A stretch of DNA of 58,686 bases. Origin: Fimenecus sp036652055. GTDB lineage: Bacteria > Bacillota > Clostridia > Oscillospirales > Acutalibacteraceae. The stretch lies in contig JAVVWP010000010.1 of the NCBI GenBank assembly GCA_036652055.1, positions 1-58,686 of the forward strand, read 5' to 3'. Position numbers and translations under genes: made by a program. This document shows, in pieces, positions 32,854 to 41,080 of the stretch (the stretch's first letter is position 1; every line of letters begins with the position of its first letter). Below the pieces are notes generated by a model, which saw nothing but the letters and a program-made list of their open reading frames with translations, was not told where the DNA came from and did no database searches.

Positions 32854-34434
32854 TTATTGCTTTTGGTATAAAACCTCATCATTTTTAATGGTTGCAAGAA
32901 CCTCAATGTTTCGTAATTCCATAGGGTTTACAGTTAGAGGATTTTGAGAAAGTATTACAAAATCGGCATACTTAGATGGGCTAATGCTTCCCTTTTTATC
33001 TTCTTCAAAATATTGATAAGCTGCATTAATCGTAACGGATTTAAGGGCATCATAAACAGAAATGCACTCATCTTTCCCAAGAATTATACCGCCCCTTGTC
33101 ACACGATTTACCGCACACCAAATTGTTTCTAACATATTCGGCTCAATAACAGGTGTATCTTGATGAAAAGTGAATAAAATATTGTGCTTTAATGCAGAAG
33201 AAGCGAGGCTGATTTTTGACGCTCTCTCTAAGCCGAAGTTTTTAATATGGACATCACCCCAGTGAAAAATATGAGCAATGAAAAATGACGGAATAATTCC
33301 GAGCGATTTTACATCTGAAAGCTGCTCTCTTGATAAAAGCTGAGCGTGAATTATAACAGGGCGACAATCTTTAATATTTACTTTATTGCTTACAGTTTTA
33401 ATAGCATTAATATATTGCTCTGCCGCCGCATCACCATTGCAATGTGCTAAAATCTGCATATTGTTTTTTCCTGCGTGAAGTACAGCGTCAACAACTTGAT
33501 TGTCTTGCATCGTACCATATCCATAATAATCTTCGTCGCCGATATAGGGCGTTTTCATCCATGCAGTTCGCCCTTGCGGAGAGCCATCTAAGAATATCTT
33601 GTAGCCTCCAAGCTTAAAATGACGGTCATATTTTTTAACGGACTTTGGAAAGGCTGAAAAAATAGCATCTTCATCTTTCAAATCCGCATAAGCGACAACA
33701 TCAAGCTTTAAAGCATCTTGACTAAGAAGCATATTATAAAGCGGAATTAATTGCCCTACTGCCATACCCTCTTGAATTGTTGCTATTCCGTGAGAGGCAT
33801 AGCTATTTTGAGCTTTTTGAAAAGCGGACATAAGAGTATTTATATCGGACATAGGAACTTTTTTAAGATATGTGAAAAATGCGTTTTCTTCCATATAACC
33901 TGTTAATTTCCCGTTTTCACAGCCAATAATACCGCCAACAGGAGAAAGAGTATCAGCAGTGATATGGAGCTCTTTTAATGCCATTGAGTTAAATACACCG
34001 ATATGACCACAGGCGTGCTGAATGACAAGCGGATTGTTTTCACAGCATTCATCAAGAAGTGCCAAATCAGGGTGGCGTTTTTCCAAGAGCGAATTATGGT
34101 CATAGGCTCTGCAAACAACCCATTGGTGAGGGGGAATATTATTGTCTAAAACAAATTTTTTAATGCTCTCTGAAATTTCAGCAAAGCTTTTGCAGTTTTC
34201 CAATGAAACCTGTAAAAAAGAGGTTGCATATGAAGAAAAATGGCTGTGTGCATCAATAAAAGCAGGTAGCATTGTTTTGCCTAATAGATCAATCTTTTCA
34301 GCGTTATTTGATTGCTTTTGCAAAGAACTATAATCGCCGACTCCTATTATAATTCCATCATCAGTCAGCACTGCGTCGGCGAGTTTTTCTGATTGCATTG
34401 TCAATATAAAACCATTGTAATATAACTTTTGCAT
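32854..34434 (-). CDS. Amidohydrolase, YtcJ-like
   Basis: The 526-residue protein belongs to the amidohydrolase superfamily of the YtcJ / N-substituted formamide deformylase type. It has an N-terminal small beta domain (LYYNGFILTMQ), metal-site DAHSHF near residue 60, HACGHIG, a central AHCNGDAAAEQ, IIHAQLLSREQ, TFHQDTPV, and a C-terminal SPSKYADFVILSQNP typical of the family. The substrate is unknown; relatives hydrolyse C-N bonds in small amides. The ATG at 34434 follows AAAGGAAGCG; an upstream in-frame ATG at 34452 would precede that site. It diverges from birA and has its own region of about 100 bases that also holds the BirA operator. Confidence 0.8.
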   Translation of the reverse strand: MQKLYYNGFILTMQSEKLADAVLTDDGIIIGVGDYSSLQKQSNNAEKIDLLGKTMLPAFIDAHSHFSSYATSFLQVSLENCKSFAEISESIKKFVLDNNIPPHQWVVCRAYDHNSLLEKRHPDLALLDECCENNPLVIQHACGHIGVFNSMALKELHITADTLSPVGGIIGCENGKLTGYMEENAFFTYLKKVPMSDINTLMSAFQKAQNSYASHGIATIQEGMAVGQLIPLYNMLLSQDALKLDVVAYADLKDEDAIFSAFPKSVKKYDRHFKLGGYKIFLDGSPQGRTAWMKTPYIGDEDYYGYGTMQDNQVVDAVLHAGKNNMQILAHCNGDAAAEQYINAIKTVSNKVNIKDCRPVIIHAQLLSREQLSDVKSLGIIPSFFIAHIFHWGDVHIKNFGLERASKISLASSALKHNILFTFHQDTPVIEPNMLETIWCAVNRVTRGGIILGKDECISVYDALKSVTINAAYQYFEEDKKGSISPSKYADFVILSQNPLTVNPMELRNIEVLATIKNDEVLYQKQ

Positions 34435-34548
34435 AGGCACGCTTCCTTTCATTAAAATATCAATAATTGATAAAAATCACAGTATTATAAAGTGTTCCTT
34501 ATTTTATCACAAATTATCCATAACATCAATAAGCATAGGCTTGTTCAA

Positions 34549-34582
34549 ATTGTAAACCCAGTCGCATTTTTAGGTTGACAAT
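34549..34582 (+). promoter_or_regulatory. BirA operator
   Basis: ATTGTAAACC (34549-34558), 14 bases, then GGTTGACAAT (34573-34582): a near-perfect inverted repeat matching the Firmicute BirA box (TTGTTAACC-N14/16-GGTTAACAA form). The right half includes the -35 box, so bound holo-BirA would block the promoter. Confidence 0.85.
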
Positions 34583-34603
34583 GTAATCTATTAGTGATAT
34601 TAT
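34575..34603 (+). promoter_or_regulatory. Promoter of the birA-bioYBD operon
   Basis: TTGACA (34575-34580) and TATTAT (34598-34603) with a 17-base spacer, overlapping the BirA operator. Confidence 0.8.
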
Positions 34604-34627
34604 TTTAGAGATTAAGGAGGGCTAAAA

Positions 34628-35602
34628 ATGACAACTAAAGAAAAATTAATTGAACTTTTTGAAGCTAATAAGGGCGAATATTTTTCGGGTGAAGATATTG
34701 CCAAAGCCTTATCAATATCACGAACAGCAGTTTGGAAAGCTGTAAAGCAACTTCAAAGTGATGGCTATATGATAGATGCAATAACCAACAAAGGATATAG
34801 CCTTTCACCAAAAACAGATATACTTTCCCCATTGGGAATAGAAAAATATTTAAATTTTGACTTTCCAAAAATGGAAATTGTTGCTTTTTCAACCATAGCT
34901 TCAACGAATTCATATGTTCGTGAAAAAGCAGCAGAAGGAAAAAATACAGGCTATACAGTTGTATCAAACGAACAAACCGCAGGGCGTGGCAGGCTTGGTC
35001 GTAATTTTTATTCACCGCCTGACACGGGGTTATATATCAGCACACTTCTTCGCCCAAAAAACAATTCTGCAAACGAGGCTTTAAATATTACAACAATGGC
35101 GGCAGTCGCAATGTGTGAAGCTATTGAAAGCTTATCCTCACAAAAAGCAGAGATAAAATGGGTAAACGATATTTATGTTGGTGGCAAAAAAGTTTGTGGA
35201 ATTTTAACCGATGGCTCTTTAGAAATGGAAAGCAATACTTTAGAATATGCAATTTTAGGTCTGGGAATAAATATTTATCGCCCTAAAAACGGATTTCCAA
35301 AAGAAATTAAAAACACTGCCGGCTTTCTTTTTGACACTCCGCAGAACGATTTTAAAAATTGTTTGGCAGGGGAATTTTTAAATAAGTTTATGGCTTATTA
35401 CAATTCAAAAGACAAGTCAATTTATATTAATGAGTACAGAAAAAGAAGCCTTGTAGTAGGCAAAAAAGTAAAAGTAATTTCAAAGGGCGAAACAAAAAAT
35501 GCTCTGGTTATAGAAATTGATGACAGTTGTAGACTTCACATTAAATATGATGATGGAAAAGAAGAATTTTTATCATCGGGTGAAATAAGCATTAAACTTT
35601 AA
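34628..35602 (+). CDS. birA: Bifunctional biotin ligase / biotin operon repressor
   Basis: The 324-residue protein has an N-terminal winged helix (residues 15-50, SGEDIAKALSISRTAVWKAV), the biotin-AMP-forming catalytic domain with QTAGRGRLGRNFYSP and KWVNDIYV, and a C-terminal SH3-like domain. It charges biotin-dependent carboxylases and, as holo-enzyme, represses its own operon. AAGGAGG lies before the ATG. The BirA box is directly upstream, so autoregulation is strongly suggested. bioY follows after 17 bases. Confidence 0.93.
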   Translation: MTTKEKLIELFEANKGEYFSGEDIAKALSISRTAVWKAVKQLQSDGYMIDAITNKGYSLSPKTDILSPLGIEKYLNFDFPKMEIVAFSTIASTNSYVREKAAEGKNTGYTVVSNEQTAGRGRLGRNFYSPPDTGLYISTLLRPKNNSANEALNITTMAAVAMCEAIESLSSQKAEIKWVNDIYVGGKKVCGILTDGSLEMESNTLEYAILGLGINIYRPKNGFPKEIKNTAGFLFDTPQNDFKNCLAGEFLNKFMAYYNSKDKSIYINEYRKRSLVVGKKVKVISKGETKNALVIEIDDSCRLHIKYDDGKEEFLSSGEISIKL

Positions 35603-35619
35603 AAAGCGAGGAAATCCAT

Positions 35620-36171
35620 TTGAAAAACACCAAAGATTTGATTTTATCAGCATTATTTACAGCGTTAATTGCTGTGGGTGCATTTATAAAAATACCCGTT
35701 CCAATAGTTCCCTTTACGCTTCAATTTGCATTTGTTTTGCTCGCAGGGCTGTTGCTACCTAAAAAATTCAGCTTAATTTCAGTGCTAACATATATATTTA
35801 TGGGGCTTGTCGGCTTGCCTGTATTTGCAGAGGGCGGTGGAATTTCATATATTCTAAGACCAAGCTTTGGCTATATAATAGGCTTTGCCGTAGCGGCATA
35901 TGTTATAGGCTTTATTATAGAAAAGTCAGCGACCCCTCACTATAAGCGACTTTTAACTGCAAGCTTTATCGGGCTTTTCATAGTGTATCTTTTTGGAATG
36001 ATATATTATTATTTAATGAGCAACTTCTATTTAGGCACGCCAATAGGTTTATTGCCTTTATTTATATATTGCTTTTTGCTAACAGTTCCAGGGGATATTG
36101 TGCTTTGCATAGTTGGTGCAAGCATTGCAAAAAGAATGATACCAATCATAAAAAAAGGAGTGACGAGATAA
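35620..36171 (+). CDS. bioY: Biotin ECF transporter S component
   Basis: The 183-residue BioY has about six membrane spans. It has the family pattern FIKIPVPIVPFTLQFAFVL near the N-terminus, YIFMGLVGLPVFAEGGG and PSFGYIIGF in the middle, and a C-terminal PGDIVLCIVGAS. It binds biotin or a precursor at the membrane and normally works with the shared ECF energising module, which is not in this window. The TTG start follows GCGAGG. Its stop overlaps the bioB start (TAATG), so expression is coupled to biotin synthesis. Confidence 0.93.
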   Translation: MKNTKDLILSALFTALIAVGAFIKIPVPIVPFTLQFAFVLLAGLLLPKKFSLISVLTYIFMGLVGLPVFAEGGGISYILRPSFGYIIGFAVAAYVIGFIIEKSATPHYKRLLTASFIGLFIVYLFGMIYYYLMSNFYLGTPIGLLPLFIYCFLLTVPGDIVLCIVGASIAKRMIPIIKKGVTR

Positions 36172-37142
36172 TGTCATATGTTGAGAATTTAAAATGCAAA
36201 GTCTTAAATTATGGTGAATGTTCAAAAGAAGAAGCGTTAGCTCTTTACAATGAGCCTTTAGAGGAATTATGTAGTAGTGCCAATGAAATTAGAAAGCACT
36301 TTTGTGGCAATCAATTTGACATTTGCACAATTATAAATGGTAAAAGCGGAAGATGCTCTGAAAACTGTAAATTTTGTGCGCAATCGGCACATAACCATAC
36401 TAATGCAGAAGAATATCCATTGCTTTCAAGTGATGAAATTGTTAAGGGCGCAAAGCAAAATGCAAAGCAGGGAGTGCTTAGATATTCAATAGTGACTTCA
36501 GGCAAAAGGCTGTCTGACGATGAAATTGATGAAATGTGCGAAGCGGTCAAAAAGATAAAAAAAGAAAGCAATATTTCAGTTTGCGTTTCCTTTGGACTTT
36601 TAAATGAAAATCAGTATAAAAAGCTTAAAGATGCAGGCGTTAGCAGGGTTCATAACAATCTTGAAACCTCACGCAGAAATTTTTCAAATGTTTGTACAAC
36701 TCACACTTTTGACGATAAAATATCAGCTATTCGTGCGGCACAATCTGCTGGATTATCAGTTTGCAGTGGTGGCATTATGGGGATTTGTGAAACCGTCGAG
36801 GACAGAATAGATATGGCGTTTACTCTAAGTGAGCTTAAAATAAAAAGCGTTCCTATGAATATTTTAAATCCTATTTCAGGAACTCCTTTTGAAAGCAATA
36901 AAAAACTCACAAATGAAGAAATTAGGCGAATAGTAGCAGTATATCGTTTCATTTTACCAACTGCATCAATCCGTCTTGCAGGTGGCAGAGGCTTGCTAAA
37001 AGACAAAGGAAAATCCTGCTTTTTATCGGGAGCAAATGCTGCAATTTCGGGCGATATGCTTACGACATCGGGAATAACCGTAAAAACCGATATGAAACTT
37101 TTAAAGGACCTTGAATACGAGGTGAAACTTTGCAATGAGTAA
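36171..37142 (+). CDS. bioB: Biotin synthase
   Basis: The 323-residue radical-SAM enzyme inserts sulfur into dethiobiotin. The SAM cluster motif is CSENCKFCAQS near residue 62, followed by SIVTSGK, GLLNENQYKKLKDAG, VHNNLETS and IMGICETVEDR with the [2Fe-2S] ligands, and MNILNPISGTPFE, RLAGGRGLLKD near the end. Complete and of standard length. The ATG overlaps the bioY stop by one base, with AAAGGAG upstream. The 3' end overlaps bioD by eight bases. Confidence 0.94.
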   Translation: MSYVENLKCKVLNYGECSKEEALALYNEPLEELCSSANEIRKHFCGNQFDICTIINGKSGRCSENCKFCAQSAHNHTNAEEYPLLSSDEIVKGAKQNAKQGVLRYSIVTSGKRLSDDEIDEMCEAVKKIKKESNISVCVSFGLLNENQYKKLKDAGVSRVHNNLETSRRNFSNVCTTHTFDDKISAIRAAQSAGLSVCSGGIMGICETVEDRIDMAFTLSELKIKSVPMNILNPISGTPFESNKKLTNEEIRRIVAVYRFILPTASIRLAGGRGLLKDKGKSCFLSGANAAISGDMLTTSGITVKTDMKLLKDLEYEVKLCNE

Positions 37143-37818
37143 AAATTTATTTGTTACAGGCACAGGAACAGATGTAGGAAAAACATTTGTAACAGGTCTA
37201 ATTTTAAAAAAGCTGAATGAAAATGGCGAAAAATCAGCATATTACAAAGCGGCTATGAGTGACAATGAAAGAAGAAAAGATGGCAGTTTAATTGCAGGCG
37301 ATGCACTTTATGTCAAAACGATTTCAAAAATAAATCAGCCACTTTCAGAAATGTGCCATTATATTTATGAAACCGCTGTTTCTCCGCATTTGGCTTCTCG
37401 TTTAGAGGGAAATCCAATCGATATGAATGTGGTGGTTGATGGATTTAAAGCAGTTAGCAAAAATTATGATTATGTGACTATGGAAGGCTCGGGCGGAATA
37501 CTTTGCCCCTTGTGTTTTGACGAAAAAAAGCTTCAATTAGAGGATATAATTAAAGAGCTTGCCTTAGGCTGTATTATTGTTGCCGATGCAGGGCTTGGCA
37601 CAATTAATTATGTAACATTGACAGTAGAATATATGAAATCTAAAGGCATTCCAATAAAAGGCATAATCTTCAACCATTTTCATAGTGGCGATGTAATGGA
37701 GGAGGATAATCTGAAAATGTGTGAATTTATGACAGGAATAAAGGTGTTAGCCTGCGTAAAAGATAGCGACACAGACCTTGATATGTCAATAGATTTGTTA
37801 AAATCACTTTACGAATAA
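37135..37818 (+). CDS. bioD: Dethiobiotin synthetase
   Basis: The 227-residue ATPase closes the ureido ring of DAPA. The P-loop FVTGTGTDVGKTF is at the N-terminus; EGSGGILCPL marks the second conserved site. With BioA (21.2 kb) and BioB, the path from KAPA to biotin is complete in the window, but BioF and the pimelate-forming genes are not seen. It overlaps bioB by eight bases and ends the BirA-controlled operon at the hairpin at 37849. Confidence 0.93.
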   Translation: MSKNLFVTGTGTDVGKTFVTGLILKKLNENGEKSAYYKAAMSDNERRKDGSLIAGDALYVKTISKINQPLSEMCHYIYETAVSPHLASRLEGNPIDMNVVVDGFKAVSKNYDYVTMEGSGGILCPLCFDEKKLQLEDIIKELALGCIIVADAGLGTINYVTLTVEYMKSKGIPIKGIIFNHFHSGDVMEEDNLKMCEFMTGIKVLACVKDSDTDLDMSIDLLKSLYE

Positions 37819-37848
37819 CAAGATTATTAAGAGCTAAAAATTCATAAA

Positions 37849-37894
37849 AGAATGCCCCTTTTACATCATTTTAGATGCAAAAGAGGCGTTTTCA
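37849..37894. terminator. Terminator between bioD and the DUF3887 gene
   Basis: GCCCCTTTTACATC pairs with GATGCAAAAGAGGC with two mismatches, then TTTTC. The minus-strand copy may serve the lipoprotein gene. Confidence 0.7.
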
Positions 37895-37925
37895 TTACTT
37901 CATTATAAAATCCATTTAGCTAAAA

Positions 37926-38336
37926 TTATTTTAAATAAAAGCCAACTATCTTCATTTCTTTATCAAAAGTTATTGTGTAAGTAACCTTTTGATTTTCATA
38001 TTTTGCAGTCATTACTGCAACTGCACAGTCATTGCCGTCTTTATCTTTTGTTCCTGCTACTGTTTGAGAAGTGTATTCTTTAAACTTGCCTGCATTTGGC
38101 ATAACTTGGTCTATTGCCTTTTTCATAACTTCAGCAGAAAGGCTTGATTTAATGCTTTCGCTAACAAGAGCAGAAAATTCTTCAAACTTTTTCTCGTCAA
38201 GAGCAGTTATAGATGCTTTTGCACCATCTTTCACCTTAGCCTCGTCAAACGCAGCAGCGAGAGGGGCAGCGCCACAGCCTGAAAACAGGACTAACATTGC
38301 AAGGAATACTGTAATTAAAGAAACAACTTTTTTCAT
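37926..38336 (-). CDS. DUF3887 lipoprotein
   Basis: The 136-residue protein has a lipoprotein signal with lipobox FSGC at about residue 18-21 and a mature domain matching DUF3887: DGAKASITALDEKKFEEFSALVSE, and a beta-rich tail KVTYTITFDKEMKIVGFYLK. DUF3887 is an NTF2-like outer-surface domain of unknown ligand. It overlaps the YhfC-family protease gene by four bases (ATGA), so the two are translated together and may work in one process at the membrane. Confidence 0.8.
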   Translation of the reverse strand: MKKVVSLITVFLAMLVLFSGCGAAPLAAAFDEAKVKDGAKASITALDEKKFEEFSALVSESIKSSLSAEVMKKAIDQVMPNAGKFKEYTSQTVAGTKDKDGNDCAVAVMTAKYENQKVTYTITFDKEMKIVGFYLK

Positions 38337-39136
38337 AGTTTAACACCCTTTTCATCAAAATTATGTTTTTTCGCAAAGACCGTATATGCTATAAGAGCAA
38401 TGGCAAAAATCGCCAAAACACCTTCTAATAGCCAAGCATTAATACCTAACATAGGTAAAATTCCGCATAGAGTGTCAATAATGCAGTGAACAAAAATTGC
38501 AGCTAAAAGATATAAAAAAGATTTGCTTTTATTAATTCCAACAACAATAATCATCGTCATTCCTATATGCATAGCCATTGCTGAAATTCGTTCTACTACG
38601 CCCATAAATATTGATAATTCGCTTAGATTATATAGTGCCATTGAAGTGCTGTCAATTTGAGCCTGAGGAGAACTCGCCATTAAGGAATTAAGAGTTCCGT
38701 TATTAATGGCAAAAACACAAACAAGAGTATTAATAAGCGAGATTACAGTAATTAAAATGACCTCAATGCCACCGTGACCTATTCCAAAGGCAATGCCATC
38801 ACCAAACCGAAGCCCTTTTTTAAAAAAGCCTTTTAAAAATATAAATCGTGCTGTTTCTTCAAAAACTCCTGCACTAAGACCTAAAAACAAGCAATATAAA
38901 ACAGGGTGATTAACAGAAAACGCACCGTACCAACTGAATTTAGGAAGAATAATTTGTAAAATCGGAAGTCTTAGAGCAATTTGTGAAATAAAAAATGCCA
39001 AAGCACCAAGGAAAAACGGTTTTGCAATTTTTTTGTATTTAATTTTTGAAAAAACGAAGCCCAAAACAGGCATAAGAACGCATAAAACTATGCTTATAAT
39101 TAAAGAAACAATGACGCTAAGGGAAATTTTATTCAT
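38333..39136 (-). CDS. YhfC-family intramembrane protease
   Basis: The 267-residue protein has about seven hydrophobic spans. It carries GVFEETARFIFLKGFFKK and FGIGHGGIEVI, the Glu-Glu and His motifs of the YhfC/DUF2324 group (related to CAAX-type glutamic intramembrane proteases). Such proteins may cleave membrane-bound substrates or act in peptide maturation; the target is unknown. The coupled DUF3887 lipoprotein is a candidate partner. No clear ribosome site of AGGAGG type is seen before the ATG (AGATGAACTC only). Confidence 0.8.
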   Translation of the reverse strand: MNKISLSVIVSLIISIVLCVLMPVLGFVFSKIKYKKIAKPFFLGALAFFISQIALRLPILQIILPKFSWYGAFSVNHPVLYCLFLGLSAGVFEETARFIFLKGFFKKGLRFGDGIAFGIGHGGIEVILITVISLINTLVCVFAINNGTLNSLMASSPQAQIDSTSMALYNLSELSIFMGVVERISAMAMHIGMTMIIVVGINKSKSFLYLLAAIFVHCIIDTLCGILPMLGINAWLLEGVLAIFAIALIAYTVFAKKHNFDEKGVKL

Positions 39137-39313
39137 GAGTTCATCTCAATTTTTTTAAATTTATAAAACAAATTATACTCCAATTTTAATGGCTGTCAAT
39201 AAAATTTCGAAGATTTAATATAATCTTAACACTGCCTATAATTCGATAAGGGCAGAATATCTGTATTATTAGCTTTATAATAGAATAAAACTGCTTTATT
39301 CTTAAACTTGCAA

Positions 39314-39342
39314 TTGAATAAAATTGTTATTCATTGTATACT
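39314..39342 (+). promoter_or_regulatory. Promoter of the KDPG aldolase-KDG kinase operon
   Basis: TTGAAT (39314-39319) and TATACT (39337-39342) with a 17-base spacer, 40 bases before the ATG at 39383. No operator palindrome recognised. Confidence 0.6.
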
Positions 39343-39382
39343 AAAAGTGATTAGTATTTCAAAAGAATAGAGGGTGGCAGTT

Positions 39383-40003
39383 ATGTTAATAAAAGAAGAT
39401 GTAATAAAAAGGATTAAAGACGATGGAGTTGTCGCAGTTGTTAGAGCAGCATCAGAAAGCGAGGCAAAGAGGATAGTTGAAAAATGCGTCGATGGTGGTC
39501 TAACATCAATTGAATTGACTTTTACAGTGCCATTTGCTCATAAAATAATTGAAAGCTTGGCGGTTTCATATGGCAATCAAATTTTATTGGGGGCAGGAAC
39601 GGTATTAGACTCTGAAACAGCAAGAATTGCTATTCTTTCAGGGGCAAACTTTATAGTTTCACCACATTTTAATGCTGATACAGTAAGGCTTTGCAATCGT
39701 TACCGTATTGCTACTATGGCAGGCATTATGACAATAACAGAAGCGGTAACCGCAATGGAAGCAGGAACTGATATTTTAAAGCTTTTTCCTGGCGATTTGT
39801 TTAGCCCTAATTTCATTAAAAGCGTTTTAGCACCACTCCCACAGGCACAAATAATGCCAACAGGCGGAGTTGATATAGAAAACACAGCAGAGTGGATAAA
39901 AATGGGTGCTGTCGCAGTCGGTGTTGGCGGAAATCTAACAAAAGGTGATATTACTGAAAATTCGAGAGCGTTTATGAATGCGGTTAAGGCTGCACGAAAA
40001 TAA
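39383..40003 (+). CDS. eda: KDPG/KHG aldolase
   Basis: The 206-residue aldolase splits 2-keto-3-deoxy-6-phosphogluconate into pyruvate and glyceraldehyde 3-phosphate. Visible are GVVAVVRAASESEA, SIELTFTVPFAHK, LGAGTVLD, the Schiff-base Lys in DILKLFPGD, and MPTGGVDIEN. The ATG at 39383 is preferred over a GTG at 39374, which lies within the GAGGGTGG ribosome site. The KDG kinase follows after 11 bases; together they form the end of hexuronate or pectin breakdown. No uronate isomerase, transporter or regulator is in the window. Confidence 0.93.
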   Translation: MLIKEDVIKRIKDDGVVAVVRAASESEAKRIVEKCVDGGLTSIELTFTVPFAHKIIESLAVSYGNQILLGAGTVLDSETARIAILSGANFIVSPHFNADTVRLCNRYRIATMAGIMTITEAVTAMEAGTDILKLFPGDLFSPNFIKSVLAPLPQAQIMPTGGVDIENTAEWIKMGAVAVGVGGNLTKGDITENSRAFMNAVKAARK

Positions 40004-40014
40004 AAGGAGAGCAT

Positions 40015-41013
40015 ATGGTTGTTGCATTCGGAGAAATAATGATGAGGCTTTCACCGCCTAATCACGAAAAATTTTTACAGTCGGAACTATTTAAAAGATA
40101 TTTTGGCGGTGCAGAGGCAAATGTTGCAATCGCCTTGGCACAGTTGGGCGAAGAAGTTAGATTTGTAACAGTTCTTCCCGAAAATGATATAGGAAAAGCT
40201 TGCTTTAACGAAGTCAGAAAATGGGGAGTTGACACTTCAAAAATCATAATGCAGGGGCAAAGATTGGGAATTTATTTCTGCGAAAACGGTGCATCACAGC
40301 GTGCGTCAAAAGTAATCTATGACAGAAAAAACTCCGCCATAGCTGAGGCCTCTTCGTCTATATATAATTGGGCAGAAATTTTAAAAAAAGCAGATTGGTT
40401 TCACTTTTCAGGAATTACTCCTGCACTGTCTGAAAACGCAGCAAAAGCAACTCTTGATGCTGTTAAAATGGCAAAAGAAATGGGAATAACCGTTTCGTGT
40501 GACCTTAATTATAGAAGAACTCTTTGGAGTGCAGATGATGCCAGAGAAACTATGAGCAAAATATTGCCTTATGTCGATGTGCTTATTACAAACGAATATC
40601 AACTTTATGATGTGTTTAGTGTAAAGGCGAGTAGCTTAACAGACACCGATAAATACTGTGAACTTACTGATGAAGTCAGAAAAATGCTTGATATAGATAG
40701 GGTTTACCTTACAATTAGGAATTCACAGTCAGCTTCAAAAAATGACATCTGGGCAGTACATTGTAAAGATAAACAGCTTTACACATCTAAAAAGCATTCC
40801 ATAGAAATTGTTGACAGGGTAGGGGGCGGTGACGCCTTTTCAGCGGGTTTGATTTACGCAATAAAGAATGATTTTTCACCAAAAAAACAGCTTGATTTTG
40901 CAATATCGGCATCTTGCCTTGCACATACTGTCGAGGGAGATTTTTCTGTTTCAACAAAAGCTGAAATTGAAGAAATTATGGGCGAAAATGCCTGTGGTTT
41001 AATTCAAAGGTAA
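40015..41013 (+). CDS. kdgK: 2-keto-3-deoxygluconate kinase
   Basis: The 332-residue PfkB/ribokinase-family enzyme has the N-terminal GGAEANVAIALAQLG substrate motif, SCDLNYRRTLW, and the C-terminal anion hole RVGGGDAFSAGLIYA with the catalytic Asp. It phosphorylates KDG to KDPG, the substrate of the adjacent aldolase, which makes the assignment firm among PfkB kinases. AAAAGGAG precedes the ATG. Confidence 0.9.
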   Translation: MVVAFGEIMMRLSPPNHEKFLQSELFKRYFGGAEANVAIALAQLGEEVRFVTVLPENDIGKACFNEVRKWGVDTSKIIMQGQRLGIYFCENGASQRASKVIYDRKNSAIAEASSSIYNWAEILKKADWFHFSGITPALSENAAKATLDAVKMAKEMGITVSCDLNYRRTLWSADDARETMSKILPYVDVLITNEYQLYDVFSVKASSLTDTDKYCELTDEVRKMLDIDRVYLTIRNSQSASKNDIWAVHCKDKQLYTSKKHSIEIVDRVGGGDAFSAGLIYAIKNDFSPKKQLDFAISASCLAHTVEGDFSVSTKAEIEEIMGENACGLIQR

Positions 41014-41025
41014 ACATAAATAAAA

Positions 41026-41066
41026 ACAAAAAACAACCGTACAAATTCTGTACGGTTGTTTATTTA
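41026..41066. terminator. Bidirectional terminator
   Basis: AAACAACCGTACA (41031-41043) pairs perfectly with TGTACGGTTGTTT (41049-41061). It serves kdgK and the minus-strand radical-SAM gene. Confidence 0.9.
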
Positions 41067-41080
41067 TAATAAAGAGAAAA

